Of a stretch of DNA of 64,000 nt, positions 28,192 through 35,865 are shown one piece after another. The stretch lies in the NCBI GenBank assembly GCA_016208495.1, contig JACQXX010000080.1, positions 1-64,000 on the forward strand, in the 5' to 3' direction. The stretch comes from Acidobacteriota bacterium. GTDB lineage: Bacteria; Acidobacteriota; Blastocatellia; Chloracidobacteriales; Chloracidobacteriaceae. Position 1 is the stretch's first letter. Each line of letters opens with the position of its first letter. Made by a program: the position numbers and the translations under genes. A model generated the notes under the pieces. The model was given only the letters and a program-made list of their open reading frames with translations, did not search any database and was not told the DNA's origin.

Positions 28192-28782
28192 ATGTCAGTC
28201 TTGATCCTCGACAATTACGATTCGTTTACCTACAACCTGTATCAAGTCATGCAGGCACAAACCTCTGAATCAATTGAAGTTTTCCGTAATGACGAAATTG
28301 ATTTTGATGAGATTGCACAGCGGCGACCGTCGCGAATTGTACTCTCGCCAGGACCCGGTCATCCCAAAAATCAGACTGATTTTGGCGTTTGTCGCGAAGT
28401 TGTGACCCGCTTTGACCAGCTCGGCTGTCCGGTGCTTGGTGTGTGCCTTGGCCATCAAGGAATCGCTCAGTTTTTGGGTGGAACATTGATCCAGGCACCG
28501 CAAATTGTTCACGGAAAAACCAGTCTGGTGAACATCACGCACGATTCGCCTTTATTTGAGGGCCTTCCGAATCCATTTCGAGCCATGCGCTATCACTCGC
28601 TTCTGGTTTCAGATCAAGACTTTCCAGCCGATTTGATCCCAACTGCCCACGAAGCGACACAGGGGCTGATTATGGCCCTGCAGCATCGTTCCAAACCGCT
28701 GTATGGCGTTCAATTTCACCCTGAGTCCATCGGGACGCCCGAAGGCGCTCAATTGCTCCAAAACTTTTTGAATAGATGTTGA
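28192..28782 (+). CDS. trpG: Anthranilate synthase component II, glutamine amidotransferase
   Basis: A 196-residue class I glutamine amidotransferase starting at the ATG at 28192. The longer in-frame extension back to 28048 is only repeat sequence. The start LILDNYDSFTYNL is characteristic of the family. The oxyanion segment is LSPGPGHP, the nucleophile elbow is GVCLGHQGIAQFLGG (Cys), and the His/Glu pair is in VQFHPESIGTPEG. It hydrolyses glutamine and channels ammonia to TrpE. The ribosome site is weak (AAAAGG) because the right arm of the heptamer array reaches almost to the start. In many bacteria this subunit also serves p-aminobenzoate synthesis. Confidence 0.95.
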   Translation: MSVLILDNYDSFTYNLYQVMQAQTSESIEVFRNDEIDFDEIAQRRPSRIVLSPGPGHPKNQTDFGVCREVVTRFDQLGCPVLGVCLGHQGIAQFLGGTLIQAPQIVHGKTSLVNITHDSPLFEGLPNPFRAMRYHSLLVSDQDFPADLIPTAHEATQGLIMALQHRSKPLYGVQFHPESIGTPEGAQLLQNFLNRC

Positions 28783-28918
28783 CCTGAGCAAATGAGCAAA
28801 TTGAAAAATAGTCTCTCAAGTCCTCGGAGAGGGCGAAAGAGTTAAAGCCTCGGGTGGAGGGAGCGTCAGCGAGTGTAACCCGTGGAAAATAAATGAAATA
28901 ACGAGTTGCAGGATTGAA
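28783..28918. other. Short trpG-trpD gap with repeat-like sequence
   Basis: There is no ORF here. The segment near 28850-28890 (GTGGAGGGAGCGTCAGCGAG, then TGTAACCCGTGGAAAAT) has the look of a dispersed repeat fragment but has no second copy in the window. Confidence 0.35.
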
Positions 28919-29905
28919 ATGAAATTCCAACCCCTGGCAATCGGTGCCGCCGATATTTCCGACTTAATTCATCTTCGGTTGAGTGAACCTGATGCCCGCG
29001 AATTGCTGGCAGGTTTAACACCAGACCGGGTAGACGCGGCCCTGTTTGCGAGAATCGTCCAGGTATTGCGCGAAACCAACGAGTGCCCGCTCACCATTGC
29101 GGAACCATTTCTGGATTGCTGCGGAACGGGTGGAAGCGGCATTCCGCACTTCAACGTCTCGACCACGGTTGCTTTTATTCTCACGGCGGGCGGCGTGAAG
29201 GTGGTGAAATTCGGAAACCGGGCCATCACCAGCCAGAGCGGGAGTTTTGACCTGTTGGAACAGTTGGGCATTCCAGCCGTGGTTTCATTTCACCACACGC
29301 GGGCCATTTTTGAATCAACCGGGCTGGCGTTTTTGTTTGCTCCGCAATGTTATCCGGCACTGAGAGCGTTTACGGTACTTCGAAAAACGCTTGGGGTACG
29401 AACCATTTTTAATTTTGTAGGGCCGTTGCTCCATCCCTTAAACCCGGCCTACCGCTTGATGGGCGTTTCACACCCCAAAATGCAATCGCACGTGGCACGC
29501 GTACTCAGTCAGGACCAGACGAACCGTCGCTCCTTGATTGTCTGTGGAGATAAAACACTCGATGAACTGACCCCGTTTGCGAGCAATCGCTGTTTTGATG
29601 TTTCTCAGGGCGTGACTCAGGAACTGAAACTATCACCAGTGAATACACTTCGTTCCAGTCACCCTGAACTGCGGTATACTGTGGGTGAAAACCTCCTCCT
29701 TTTTCAAAAGATGATCGCAGGCGAACTGGTCAACACGCCCGAACACCAGTTTGTTTGTTTCAACGCCGGTGCCGGCTTTTTTACCGCTGGCGTGACATCA
29801 TCCATTGAAGAAGGCACCCATCTGGCTCGTGAACTGCTCGCCACGGGGCGGGTCAAAACCTTGGTCACTCAGGTAACAACCGCTTATGCCCATCACGCTC
29901 AATGA
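28919..29905 (+). CDS. trpD: Anthranilate phosphoribosyltransferase (divergent active-site motifs)
   Basis: A 328-residue protein of the nucleoside-phosphorylase-like class III family. By family it transfers phosphoribosyl from PRPP to anthranilate. The PRPP loop reads CCGTGGSGIPHFNVST where most TrpD have GTGGDG and FNIST. The GNRAITSQSGSFDLLEQLG segment is typical. The usual metal-binding HGxDGLDE appears as CGDKTLDEL, with the DE pair kept. Motifs are thus looser than usual, but its place in a complete trp operon supports the assignment. Its 3' end overlaps trpC by 20 bp, giving translational coupling. Confidence 0.88.
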   Translation: MKFQPLAIGAADISDLIHLRLSEPDARELLAGLTPDRVDAALFARIVQVLRETNECPLTIAEPFLDCCGTGGSGIPHFNVSTTVAFILTAGGVKVVKFGNRAITSQSGSFDLLEQLGIPAVVSFHHTRAIFESTGLAFLFAPQCYPALRAFTVLRKTLGVRTIFNFVGPLLHPLNPAYRLMGVSHPKMQSHVARVLSQDQTNRRSLIVCGDKTLDELTPFASNRCFDVSQGVTQELKLSPVNTLRSSHPELRYTVGENLLLFQKMIAGELVNTPEHQFVCFNAGAGFFTAGVTSSIEEGTHLARELLATGRVKTLVTQVTTAYAHHAQ

Positions 29906-30653
29906 CATTGTGGCCCACAAACGGGCTGAACTGGCGACGCGCACTGTCGGGTTTCTTCCCGAGGAACTCTCAACCGATCTGGAACCAGGCAGCTTTGCCT
30001 TTGAACGCACACTGGCCGGCAATTCAGTCAAGGTGATTGCTGAAATTAAACCAGCTTCACCTTCGGCGGGTGTGCTCCAGGAAGAGGTGAATATTCACGC
30101 CATTTTGAAGGAATATCACCGCTTTGCCTCAGCCCTGTCGGTTTTAACCGATGAGAAATTTTTTCACGGCAGCCTTCATTTACTGAACGATGTGGTCAAA
30201 AACACAAGCTTGCCAGTATTGCGCAAAGATTTTGTGTTGGCCCCGTTGCAAGTCTATGAAGCCCGACTGGCCGGCGCCGAAGCCGTCTTGCTCATCGCGA
30301 AAATCCTGACTGATGTTGAACTTGCGGAGTTGTCTGGATTGACCCGACAACTTGGAATGTCCGCCGTGATCGAAGTCCAAACCCAGGCAGAACTTGAACG
30401 CGCCCTCCGACTCCGGCCCCGCGTCGTGCTTATCAACAATCGCAACCTGGATACCTTTGAAATTTCCTTTGAAACGACCCGTCACCTGGCACCGTTGATC
30501 CCGAAAGACACCATCGCGATTTCAGCCAGTGGCATTCAAAGCCGATCCGATATTGAAGAACTCCTCCCTTTTTGTACCCGATTTCTGGTTGGAACTGCCC
30601 TGATGCAAACCACCACGCTTTCCCAAACCTTAGAGGAGCTGACCTCAATATGA
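29886..30653 (+). CDS. trpC: Indole-3-glycerol phosphate synthase
   Basis: A 255-residue TIM-barrel enzyme that decarboxylates and closes CdRP to indole-3-glycerol phosphate. It begins LNDIVAHKRAELATR, as in the family. Catalytic and phosphate-binding motifs: VIAEIKPASPSAG (Lys), LSVLTDEKFF, LRKDFVLAPLQVYEA (Lys), VLLIAKIL, INNRNLDTF and ISASGI. It starts inside the end of trpD and ends in an ATGA overlap with trpF, so all three are coupled. It is not fused to trpF, unlike in enteric bacteria. Confidence 0.95.
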   Translation: MPITLNDIVAHKRAELATRTVGFLPEELSTDLEPGSFAFERTLAGNSVKVIAEIKPASPSAGVLQEEVNIHAILKEYHRFASALSVLTDEKFFHGSLHLLNDVVKNTSLPVLRKDFVLAPLQVYEARLAGAEAVLLIAKILTDVELAELSGLTRQLGMSAVIEVQTQAELERALRLRPRVVLINNRNLDTFEISFETTRHLAPLIPKDTIAISASGIQSRSDIEELLPFCTRFLVGTALMQTTTLSQTLEELTSI

Positions 30654-31264
30654 CGACGAAGGTAAAAATCTGCGGACTTACGTCCATTCACGATGCTGAA
30701 ATGGTCGTCGCGGCAGGTGCTGACTACCTTGGATTGATTTTTGTCAAAGAAAGTCAGCGCTGCCTTTCGATGACGATTGCCGAACAGATTCGCAAAGCCG
30801 TTTCCGGGCGAATCTCAATCGTCGGCGTTTTCCGAAATGCACCCGCCACCTTTGTGGCCGAAGCCGCCCGCCGTCTGGCGCTCGATTTTGTGCAATTACA
30901 CGGCCACGAGTCACCCGACTATTGCCAAACTCTTTCGACTCCGGTGATCAAAGTTCTGGAATTGACCGACCAGCTCAATCAAGACTCCATTGATCAATAT
31001 TCCAGTTGTGCCAGGTATCTGTTATTTGATCGCCCCAAGCGGTTTCATGAGCCAATCCCAACGTTTGACCCAATTGCCACCCTTCGTGGGTTGGAACTGA
31101 AACTTCCCTTCTTTTTTGCCGGGAATCTGTCACATGAAACGGTTCGAAAGCCGATTGACGAGCTCAATCCATTTGGAATTGACGTTGCCAGCGGCGTCGA
31201 GGCTGCCCCCGGTATCAAAGACCCGGACAAAGTGCGGGCTTTTTGTGAAGCCTGCCGAATTTGA
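30650..31264 (+). CDS. trpF: Phosphoribosylanthranilate isomerase
   Basis: A 204-residue TIM barrel. The start at 30650 gives the typical N-terminus KVKICGLTSIHDA with the catalytic Cys, and overlaps trpC by 4 bp (ATGA). The catalytic Asp is expected in the later VIKVLELTD / RYLLFDRPK region. FFFAGNLSHETV and DVASGVEAAPGIKDPDKV provide the phosphate-binding end. It performs the Amadori rearrangement between the TrpD and TrpC steps. A long octamer-repeat region follows before trpB. Confidence 0.93.
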   Translation: MTTKVKICGLTSIHDAEMVVAAGADYLGLIFVKESQRCLSMTIAEQIRKAVSGRISIVGVFRNAPATFVAEAARRLALDFVQLHGHESPDYCQTLSTPVIKVLELTDQLNQDSIDQYSSCARYLLFDRPKRFHEPIPTFDPIATLRGLELKLPFFFAGNLSHETVRKPIDELNPFGIDVASGVEAAPGIKDPDKVRAFCEACRI

Positions 31265-31267
31265 AAC

Positions 31268-31565
31268 CTGACAAGGTGACAAATGACAAAGTGACAAGGT
31301 GACAAATAACAAGGTGACAAATGACAAAGTGACAAAAGTTGTGGTCATCTGGTCACGCTGTCACCCAGTCACCTGGTCACGCTGTCACCCAGTCACCTGG
31401 TCACGCTGTCATCTGGTCACCTTGTCACCCAGTCACCTGGTCACCTTGTCACCCAGTCACCTGGTCACCTTGTCACCCAGTCACCTGGTCACCTTGTCAC
31501 CCAGTCACCCAGTCACCTGGTCACCTTGTCACCCAGTCACCTTGTCATCTGGTCATCTTGTCATT
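31268..31565. repeat. Paired inverted octamer arrays (nnGTCACC type) between trpF and trpB
   Basis: The left arm (31268-31337) is about eight units of GACAAGGT/GACAAATG. The right arm (31342-31565) is about 27 units of the 8-bp pattern nnGTCACC with regular alternation of CA, TG, CT and TT in the first two positions. The right arm ends only a few bases before the trpB ATG, so no ribosome site is visible. At 8 bp the unit differs from the 7-bp units elsewhere. Confidence 0.9.
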
Positions 31566-31567
31566 TT

Positions 31568-32746
31568 ATGAAATCACTTGGAACCTTTGGAACTTTTGGC
31601 GGGGTGTATGTCCCCGAAACGCTGATTCCGGCGCTTGAAGAACTCGAAGCCGCTTATCTGGTTTTAGGCAGCGACGAGGCATTTCAGGCTGAGTTTACCG
31701 GGTTGCTCAAAAACTATGCCGGGCGGCCCACGCCACTCTATTTCGCTCGCAATCTTTCGGCCCGGTGGGGCGTGAATGTCTTTCTCAAACGTGAAGACTT
31801 GCTCCACGGCGGCGCACATAAAACCAACAATGCGATTGGTCAGGCGCTGATGGCCAAACGGATGGGAAAAACGCGGATCATCGCCGAAACTGGCGCCGGT
31901 CAACATGGCGTGGCAACAGCGATGGCCGGAGCGTTGCTGGGGCTTGAAACCGAAATTTATATGGGCGAAGTGGACATGCAGCGCCAGGAACAGAATGTGT
32001 TTCGCATGCGCCTGCTCGGTGCCACAGTGCACGGTGTGAAAAGCGGTTCCCGGACGCTCAAAGATGCGATTAACGAGGCGATGCGCGACTGGATTTCGAA
32101 CCTGCGGTCAACCCACTATGTGCTGGGAACCGCCGCCGGCCCACATCCATTTCCCTCGATGGTAAAATTCTTCCAGCGCATCATCGGCGACGAAGCCCGG
32201 CGGCAAATGATTGAACAAACCGGAAAATTGCCTGACTACGTGCTGGCCTGTGTCGGTGGTGGGTCAAACGCCATTGGAATTTTTACAGCGTTTCGCGACG
32301 ATGCCGGGGTGCAATTGATTGGTGTGGAACCCGCCGGCAAGGGACTGGAAACACCCGAACACGGCGCCGTTTTGGCCAAAGGAACGCCAGGAGTGCTCCA
32401 CGGAATGATGAGCCTGGTGTTGCAGGACGAAGACGGCCAGATTTTTGAGACCCACAGCATTTCCGCCGGGCTCGATTACCCGTCAGTTGGTCCGGAACAC
32501 GCCTTTTTGAAAAATATTGGCGCCGCCCGCTACGAATCAGCCACCGATGCCGAAGCCATTGCGGCTTTTCATCTGGTGTGTGAAACCGAAGGCATTATCC
32601 CGGCGCTGGAAAGTTCGCATGCGGTGGCCTATGCCGAAAAAATGGCCCGAACCTTGCCGGAAGGCACTACCCTTTTGATCAATGTGTCAGGTCGTGGCGA
32701 CAAAGATTTGCAGCAGGTGATGAATTATGACACTCAATCGGTATGA
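31568..32746 (+). CDS. trpB: Tryptophan synthase beta chain
   Basis: A 392-residue PLP enzyme joining indole and serine to make tryptophan. I choose the ATG at 31568 because the family N-terminus ([13 protein letters not shown]) starts there; the 14-codon extension to 31526 is octamer-repeat translation. PLP Lys is in [13 protein letters not shown]. The Glu of the catalytic base is in [13 protein letters not shown]. The phosphate loop is GGGSNAIG. No Shine-Dalgarno sequence is visible, since the repeat array occupies that region. The start may depend on the array structure or be leaderless-like. It overlaps trpA by 20 bp. Confidence 0.96.
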   Translation: MKSLGTFGTFGGVYVPETLIPALEELEAAYLVLGSDEAFQAEFTGLLKNYAGRPTPLYFARNLSARWGVNVFLKREDLLHGGAHKTNNAIGQALMAKRMGKTRIIAETGAGQHGVATAMAGALLGLETEIYMGEVDMQRQEQNVFRMRLLGATVHGVKSGSRTLKDAINEAMRDWISNLRSTHYVLGTAAGPHPFPSMVKFFQRIIGDEARRQMIEQTGKLPDYVLACVGGGSNAIGIFTAFRDDAGVQLIGVEPAGKGLETPEHGAVLAKGTPGVLHGMMSLVLQDEDGQIFETHSISAGLDYPSVGPEHAFLKNIGAARYESATDAEAIAAFHLVCETEGIIPALESSHAVAYAEKMARTLPEGTTLLINVSGRGDKDLQQVMNYDTQSV

Positions 32747-33530
32747 TCGGCGGTTTGCGACGCTCCGTGAAACGGGCCAGAAAGCCTTTATTCCCTTTAC
32801 CATGCTGGGTTGGCCGGACCGTGACCGCTGCCTGGAGACAATTCGGTTGATGATTGAAAGCGGGGCTTCGGCACTGGAACTGGGTATGGCGTTTAGCGAC
32901 CCGATTGCGGATGGCCCCATCATCCAGCGGGCGACATTTGAAACGCTGGCTTCCGGGTTTAAAGTCAAAGACGCGTTTGCGTTGATCGAGGAAGTTCGAA
33001 AACTGGACGCTGAAATTCCAATTGGATTGCTGGTTTACTTCAACACCGTGCTGGCCAAAGGAATTGACGGTTTTTACCAGCAGGCGGCCCAGGCCGGAGT
33101 TGATGGGGTTTTGATTGCGGATTTAACCCCTGAAATGGCGCCGCAGGTCGCCGAAACGGCTTTGAAACATGGGATTGCGCCGATTTTTATTATTTCCCCG
33201 CTGACCAGCCCTGAGCGGTTAAAAATCATCACCGAGCACGCCGGAGGATTTCTGTATGTCGTTTCCCGGCTTGGCATTACCGGCACCGAGCAGCGCTTTG
33301 ACCATGCCCTGCACAATTTATTGGCGACGGCTCGTCAACACACGCCCATTCCATTGTGTGTCGGCTTTGGAATTTCCACGCCTGAGCACGCCCGCCGGAT
33401 GCTCGAATTTGGCGCCGATGGCGTGATTACCGGCTCAAAGATTATCCAGCTCATCCAGGAAGCCAACGGCCAGCCGCTCGATGCCGTGTTGCGACCATTT
33501 CTGAAGGCAATGTGGAGTGCGGTGGCTTGA
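32727..33530 (+). CDS. trpA: Tryptophan synthase alpha chain
   Basis: A 267-residue TIM barrel that releases indole from indole-3-glycerol phosphate and channels it to TrpB. Catalytic Glu is in [21 protein letters not shown] and catalytic Asp in VDGVLIADL. Phosphate-binding segments are [11 protein letters not shown] and DGVITGSKI. The last six residues (MWSAVA) and the stop are supplied by a 29-bp dispersed repeat (33511-33539), so the original C-terminus was replaced or extended. It is the last gene of the operon and converges with the DUF4157 gene 20 bp away. Confidence 0.95.
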   Translation: MTLNRYDRRFATLRETGQKAFIPFTMLGWPDRDRCLETIRLMIESGASALELGMAFSDPIADGPIIQRATFETLASGFKVKDAFALIEEVRKLDAEIPIGLLVYFNTVLAKGIDGFYQQAAQAGVDGVLIADLTPEMAPQVAETALKHGIAPIFIISPLTSPERLKIITEHAGGFLYVVSRLGITGTEQRFDHALHNLLATARQHTPIPLCVGFGISTPEHARRMLEFGADGVITGSKIIQLIQEANGQPLDAVLRPFLKAMWSAVA

Positions 33531-33539
33531 CACCGCTTT
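33511..33539. repeat. 29-bp dispersed repeat across the trpA stop
   Basis: The 29 bases are the exact reverse complement of 16515-16543. The core TGTGGAGTGCGGTGGC runs into TTGACACCGCTTT and contains the TGA that ends trpA. It also holds an internal inverted repeat (GCGGTG with CACCGC). Confidence 0.9.
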
Positions 33540-33550
33540 CACCATTCGTT

Positions 33551-35692
33551 TTATTCTGCCCTTGGAATCCGCAGTTGCTGGTTGACTTGTGGTCCGGTAA
33601 GCGTGTTCATGACATTGCGATTGAGGGCCATGATCTCAACCCAATTGTCCCGGTTTCCGGTGGTGCGGAAGGCAAAGTCCCGAAGTGACTCACCGTGCTG
33701 GATGGCCACTGTGTCATCCGCGGCGGCGACGTCCCCGGCTCGTAGGAAAACCAATACCATCAGGAATCCGGCTTCAAGTCGTAAATTCTTCATTTGATTG
33801 ATTTGTGCTTCCCCAACTGGGGGTGTGATGCCGTGGATTAACCCTCGTACTTGATTAATCCGGGTAGCGAGCGCGTCACGCGTAGCTGGAGCCGCGGCAA
33901 CCGGGGCGGCTGAATTGGCGGGAAGTTGCATCGGAGCCACCTGCCGGTTCCCCATTGTCACAGTGGATTGATTCCAACCCTGGGCTGCTGCCTGAAAATT
34001 CAGTGAAGGCGAACCCATTGAAACAATTCTGAACGGATACAAATGAATCTGGTCGTTGCGGGTATAAAAGCCCCACTCGACTGAGCCAAGGTACGTCCCA
34101 TCCATGGTGCCTTTGATACATAATGCCGCTGTCTCAAATCTCCGCGATGAGGTCACCGCATCCTGGGCCAACCTCGTCTGGGTCATCGGGTGGCTTGGAC
34201 GGTCATACATCATTGCCGGGCGAGTTGCATTTCCTTCCTCTTCTTCCTCCTCTTCCTCTTCGTCATCGTCATCGTCATCGTCATCCTCCAGGTCAGTGCC
34301 TCGTCCTGAAAAGGTCAACACATCTCTGTCACCAGGATAACCCAACCCGGTGGCTGGTTCCATATGTTCACCCAGCACCCCCATCACGACATCGCCTAAG
34401 GTGATCCGCTGTGCACGGCTAAAATCCACGTCAATGATGACCCATCCACTGTCATCATCAGTTTCTGCCTTTTCCTCAATGATCTCGCTTTGTTCCTCAT
34501 CGAGGGTTAACAGAAACTGGTTATAACTGGCTTGCCCCTGGAAGATGGCAACCGGGTTGCCGCCAGTAAACACCGGGTTGATGTATTCTTGCTTCTTATC
34601 AATAAACTGACCTGGATTGACCGCACGGTTTTGGGTATCTGGCCAGCCAGCCGGATAAGCTGGAGCCCCATCATCCTGATAATCAACCATTTGTACCAGT
34701 CCATATTTTTCACAGGCAACAAACGGGAAAATTTCAAACCTGAGAAGCATACTGCAGCCAACACGAGTCGGGTCAACCTCCCGGTTAATGTCCATTGCGG
34801 CATAACCTGTATCGGTAAACGTCCCTCCATAGGTGGTGAGGGTTGCCCGTTGGATCGTTGGTTCCGCCGCCGAACTTTCTTTTCCGGCAAACTGGTTGAG
34901 CAAATCTTCGGCTGACCGACCAGCGGCCACACGTTCGGCGACGGCATCGGCGTGTTGTTCATACACATCGCCGACCTTGCCGACACCTCCGGCCAGATGG
35001 ACACCCGCCTGTTGCTGGATCACATGGGCGGCTTCGTGCGCGGCAGTGCGGATGTCTGGTGTTCCACCAAACACCACGTGATTGCCAGTTGCAAACGCCT
35101 TTGCATTCATGGCTTTGGCGCTGTTTGTCGCGTCTGAGCCAGTATGGGATTGGATCTGGCTGATGTCGTGTTTTCCAAATGAGCGTTGAATCTGCTCAGC
35201 AAATGGAAATCGCTGGACAGGTGCTCGAACTCCGGCCAACGCTGCAGTTCGAATGGCTTCCGTTTCAACATCGGTTGCGTTCGAGGCGCCAGGAATGGAC
35301 TTTCGCTGGATCACCTCAAACCTTCCTTGAACCGGCTCTTCGTCTTCTTCAGGCAGGTCACCAACGGAAGCTGACATCAGTTGAATGGAATCCGTATCAG
35401 GCTGGGTTTCCATCAATTCTTCTTCTTCCAATAATTCCTGACGCTGAATGGTTCGCGTTGGTTGAAGTGTACTGGAGCGGTTTGAAAGGGCGGTTGCCAG
35501 TGCCGTTTGTCTCTGGACTTGTGGACTTTGATTGAGTTTCTGCTGCAATTGAACCGCCGTAGCCAGACGGCTATTTTGATGAACAGCCGGCTGCATCTGA
35601 ATCGGAGACTGAATTGTTGATTGTTCTCGGGAGAATGGACTTGTGGTTGATTTCAATTGCGACTCACCGTTTTTCTGAGCAAAAGTTCCCAT
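33551..35692 (-). CDS. eCIS-type DUF4157 protein with LysM-like C-terminus
   Basis: About 713 residues from the ATG at 35692 (AGGAGA about 7 nt upstream); an ATG at 35698 is too close to that site. Layout, numbered from 35698: a disordered Gln/Ser-rich segment (1-165), and DUF4157 (about 170-265) with the zincin-like HEAAH motif at 221-225 and DVYEQHADAVAERV. A middle domain contains GTYLGSVEWGFYTR and WNQS. An acidic run of Asp then Glu (469-488) is encoded by a triplet repeat. A LysM-like end (IQHGESLRDFA and QLRIPRA) follows. DUF4157 marks proteins loaded into extracellular contractile injection systems. No eCIS structural genes are in the window. It may be a cargo or a loading factor with protease fold. 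Confidence 0.8.
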   Translation of the reverse strand: MGTFAQKNGESQLKSTTSPFSREQSTIQSPIQMQPAVHQNSRLATAVQLQQKLNQSPQVQRQTALATALSNRSSTLQPTRTIQRQELLEEEELMETQPDTDSIQLMSASVGDLPEEDEEPVQGRFEVIQRKSIPGASNATDVETEAIRTAALAGVRAPVQRFPFAEQIQRSFGKHDISQIQSHTGSDATNSAKAMNAKAFATGNHVVFGGTPDIRTAAHEAAHVIQQQAGVHLAGGVGKVGDVYEQHADAVAERVAAGRSAEDLLNQFAGKESSAAEPTIQRATLTTYGGTFTDTGYAAMDINREVDPTRVGCSMLLRFEIFPFVACEKYGLVQMVDYQDDGAPAYPAGWPDTQNRAVNPGQFIDKKQEYINPVFTGGNPVAIFQGQASYNQFLLTLDEEQSEIIEEKAETDDDSGWVIIDVDFSRAQRITLGDVVMGVLGEHMEPATGLGYPGDRDVLTFSGRGTDLEDDDDDDDDEEEEEEEEEGNATRPAMMYDRPSHPMTQTRLAQDAVTSSRRFETAALCIKGTMDGTYLGSVEWGFYTRNDQIHLYPFRIVSMGSPSLNFQAAAQGWNQSTVTMGNRQVAPMQLPANSAAPVAAAPATRDALATRINQVRGLIHGITPPVGEAQINQMKNLRLEAGFLMVLVFLRAGDVAAADDTVAIQHGESLRDFAFRTTGNRDNWVEIMALNRNVMNTLTGPQVNQQLRIPRAE

Positions 35693-35734
35693 TTTCATTC
35701 TCCTTTGGACGTCTTATACCATTTTGGAATGAAG

Positions 35735-35825
35735 CGGTCGTATTAGAAAACATTCAAGTCATTCAATAAAATGAACTTAGTGAACTACTGACTACTGACT
35801 ACTGACTACAAACTGGTATTACCTG
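35735..35825 (-). repeat. AGTAGTC array plus TTCACTAAG tail, inverted dispersed copy
   Basis: On the minus strand it reads AATACCAG, GTAGTCAGTAGTCAGTAG, TTCACTAAGTTCATTT, then TTTTCTAATACGACC. It is the same unit as at 5821-5920. It lies between the two eCIS-like genes. Confidence 0.85.
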
Positions 35826-35865
35826 ATATCAGACAACTGGTGTAACCAATACCTCCGACAGGTGT

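Noticed and set aside
31299-31638. Open frames rich in SHLVTLSP and CHPVTWSP peptides
   Set aside because: They are frames through the 8-bp repeat array before trpB; no start site or homology, and composition is due to the unit.
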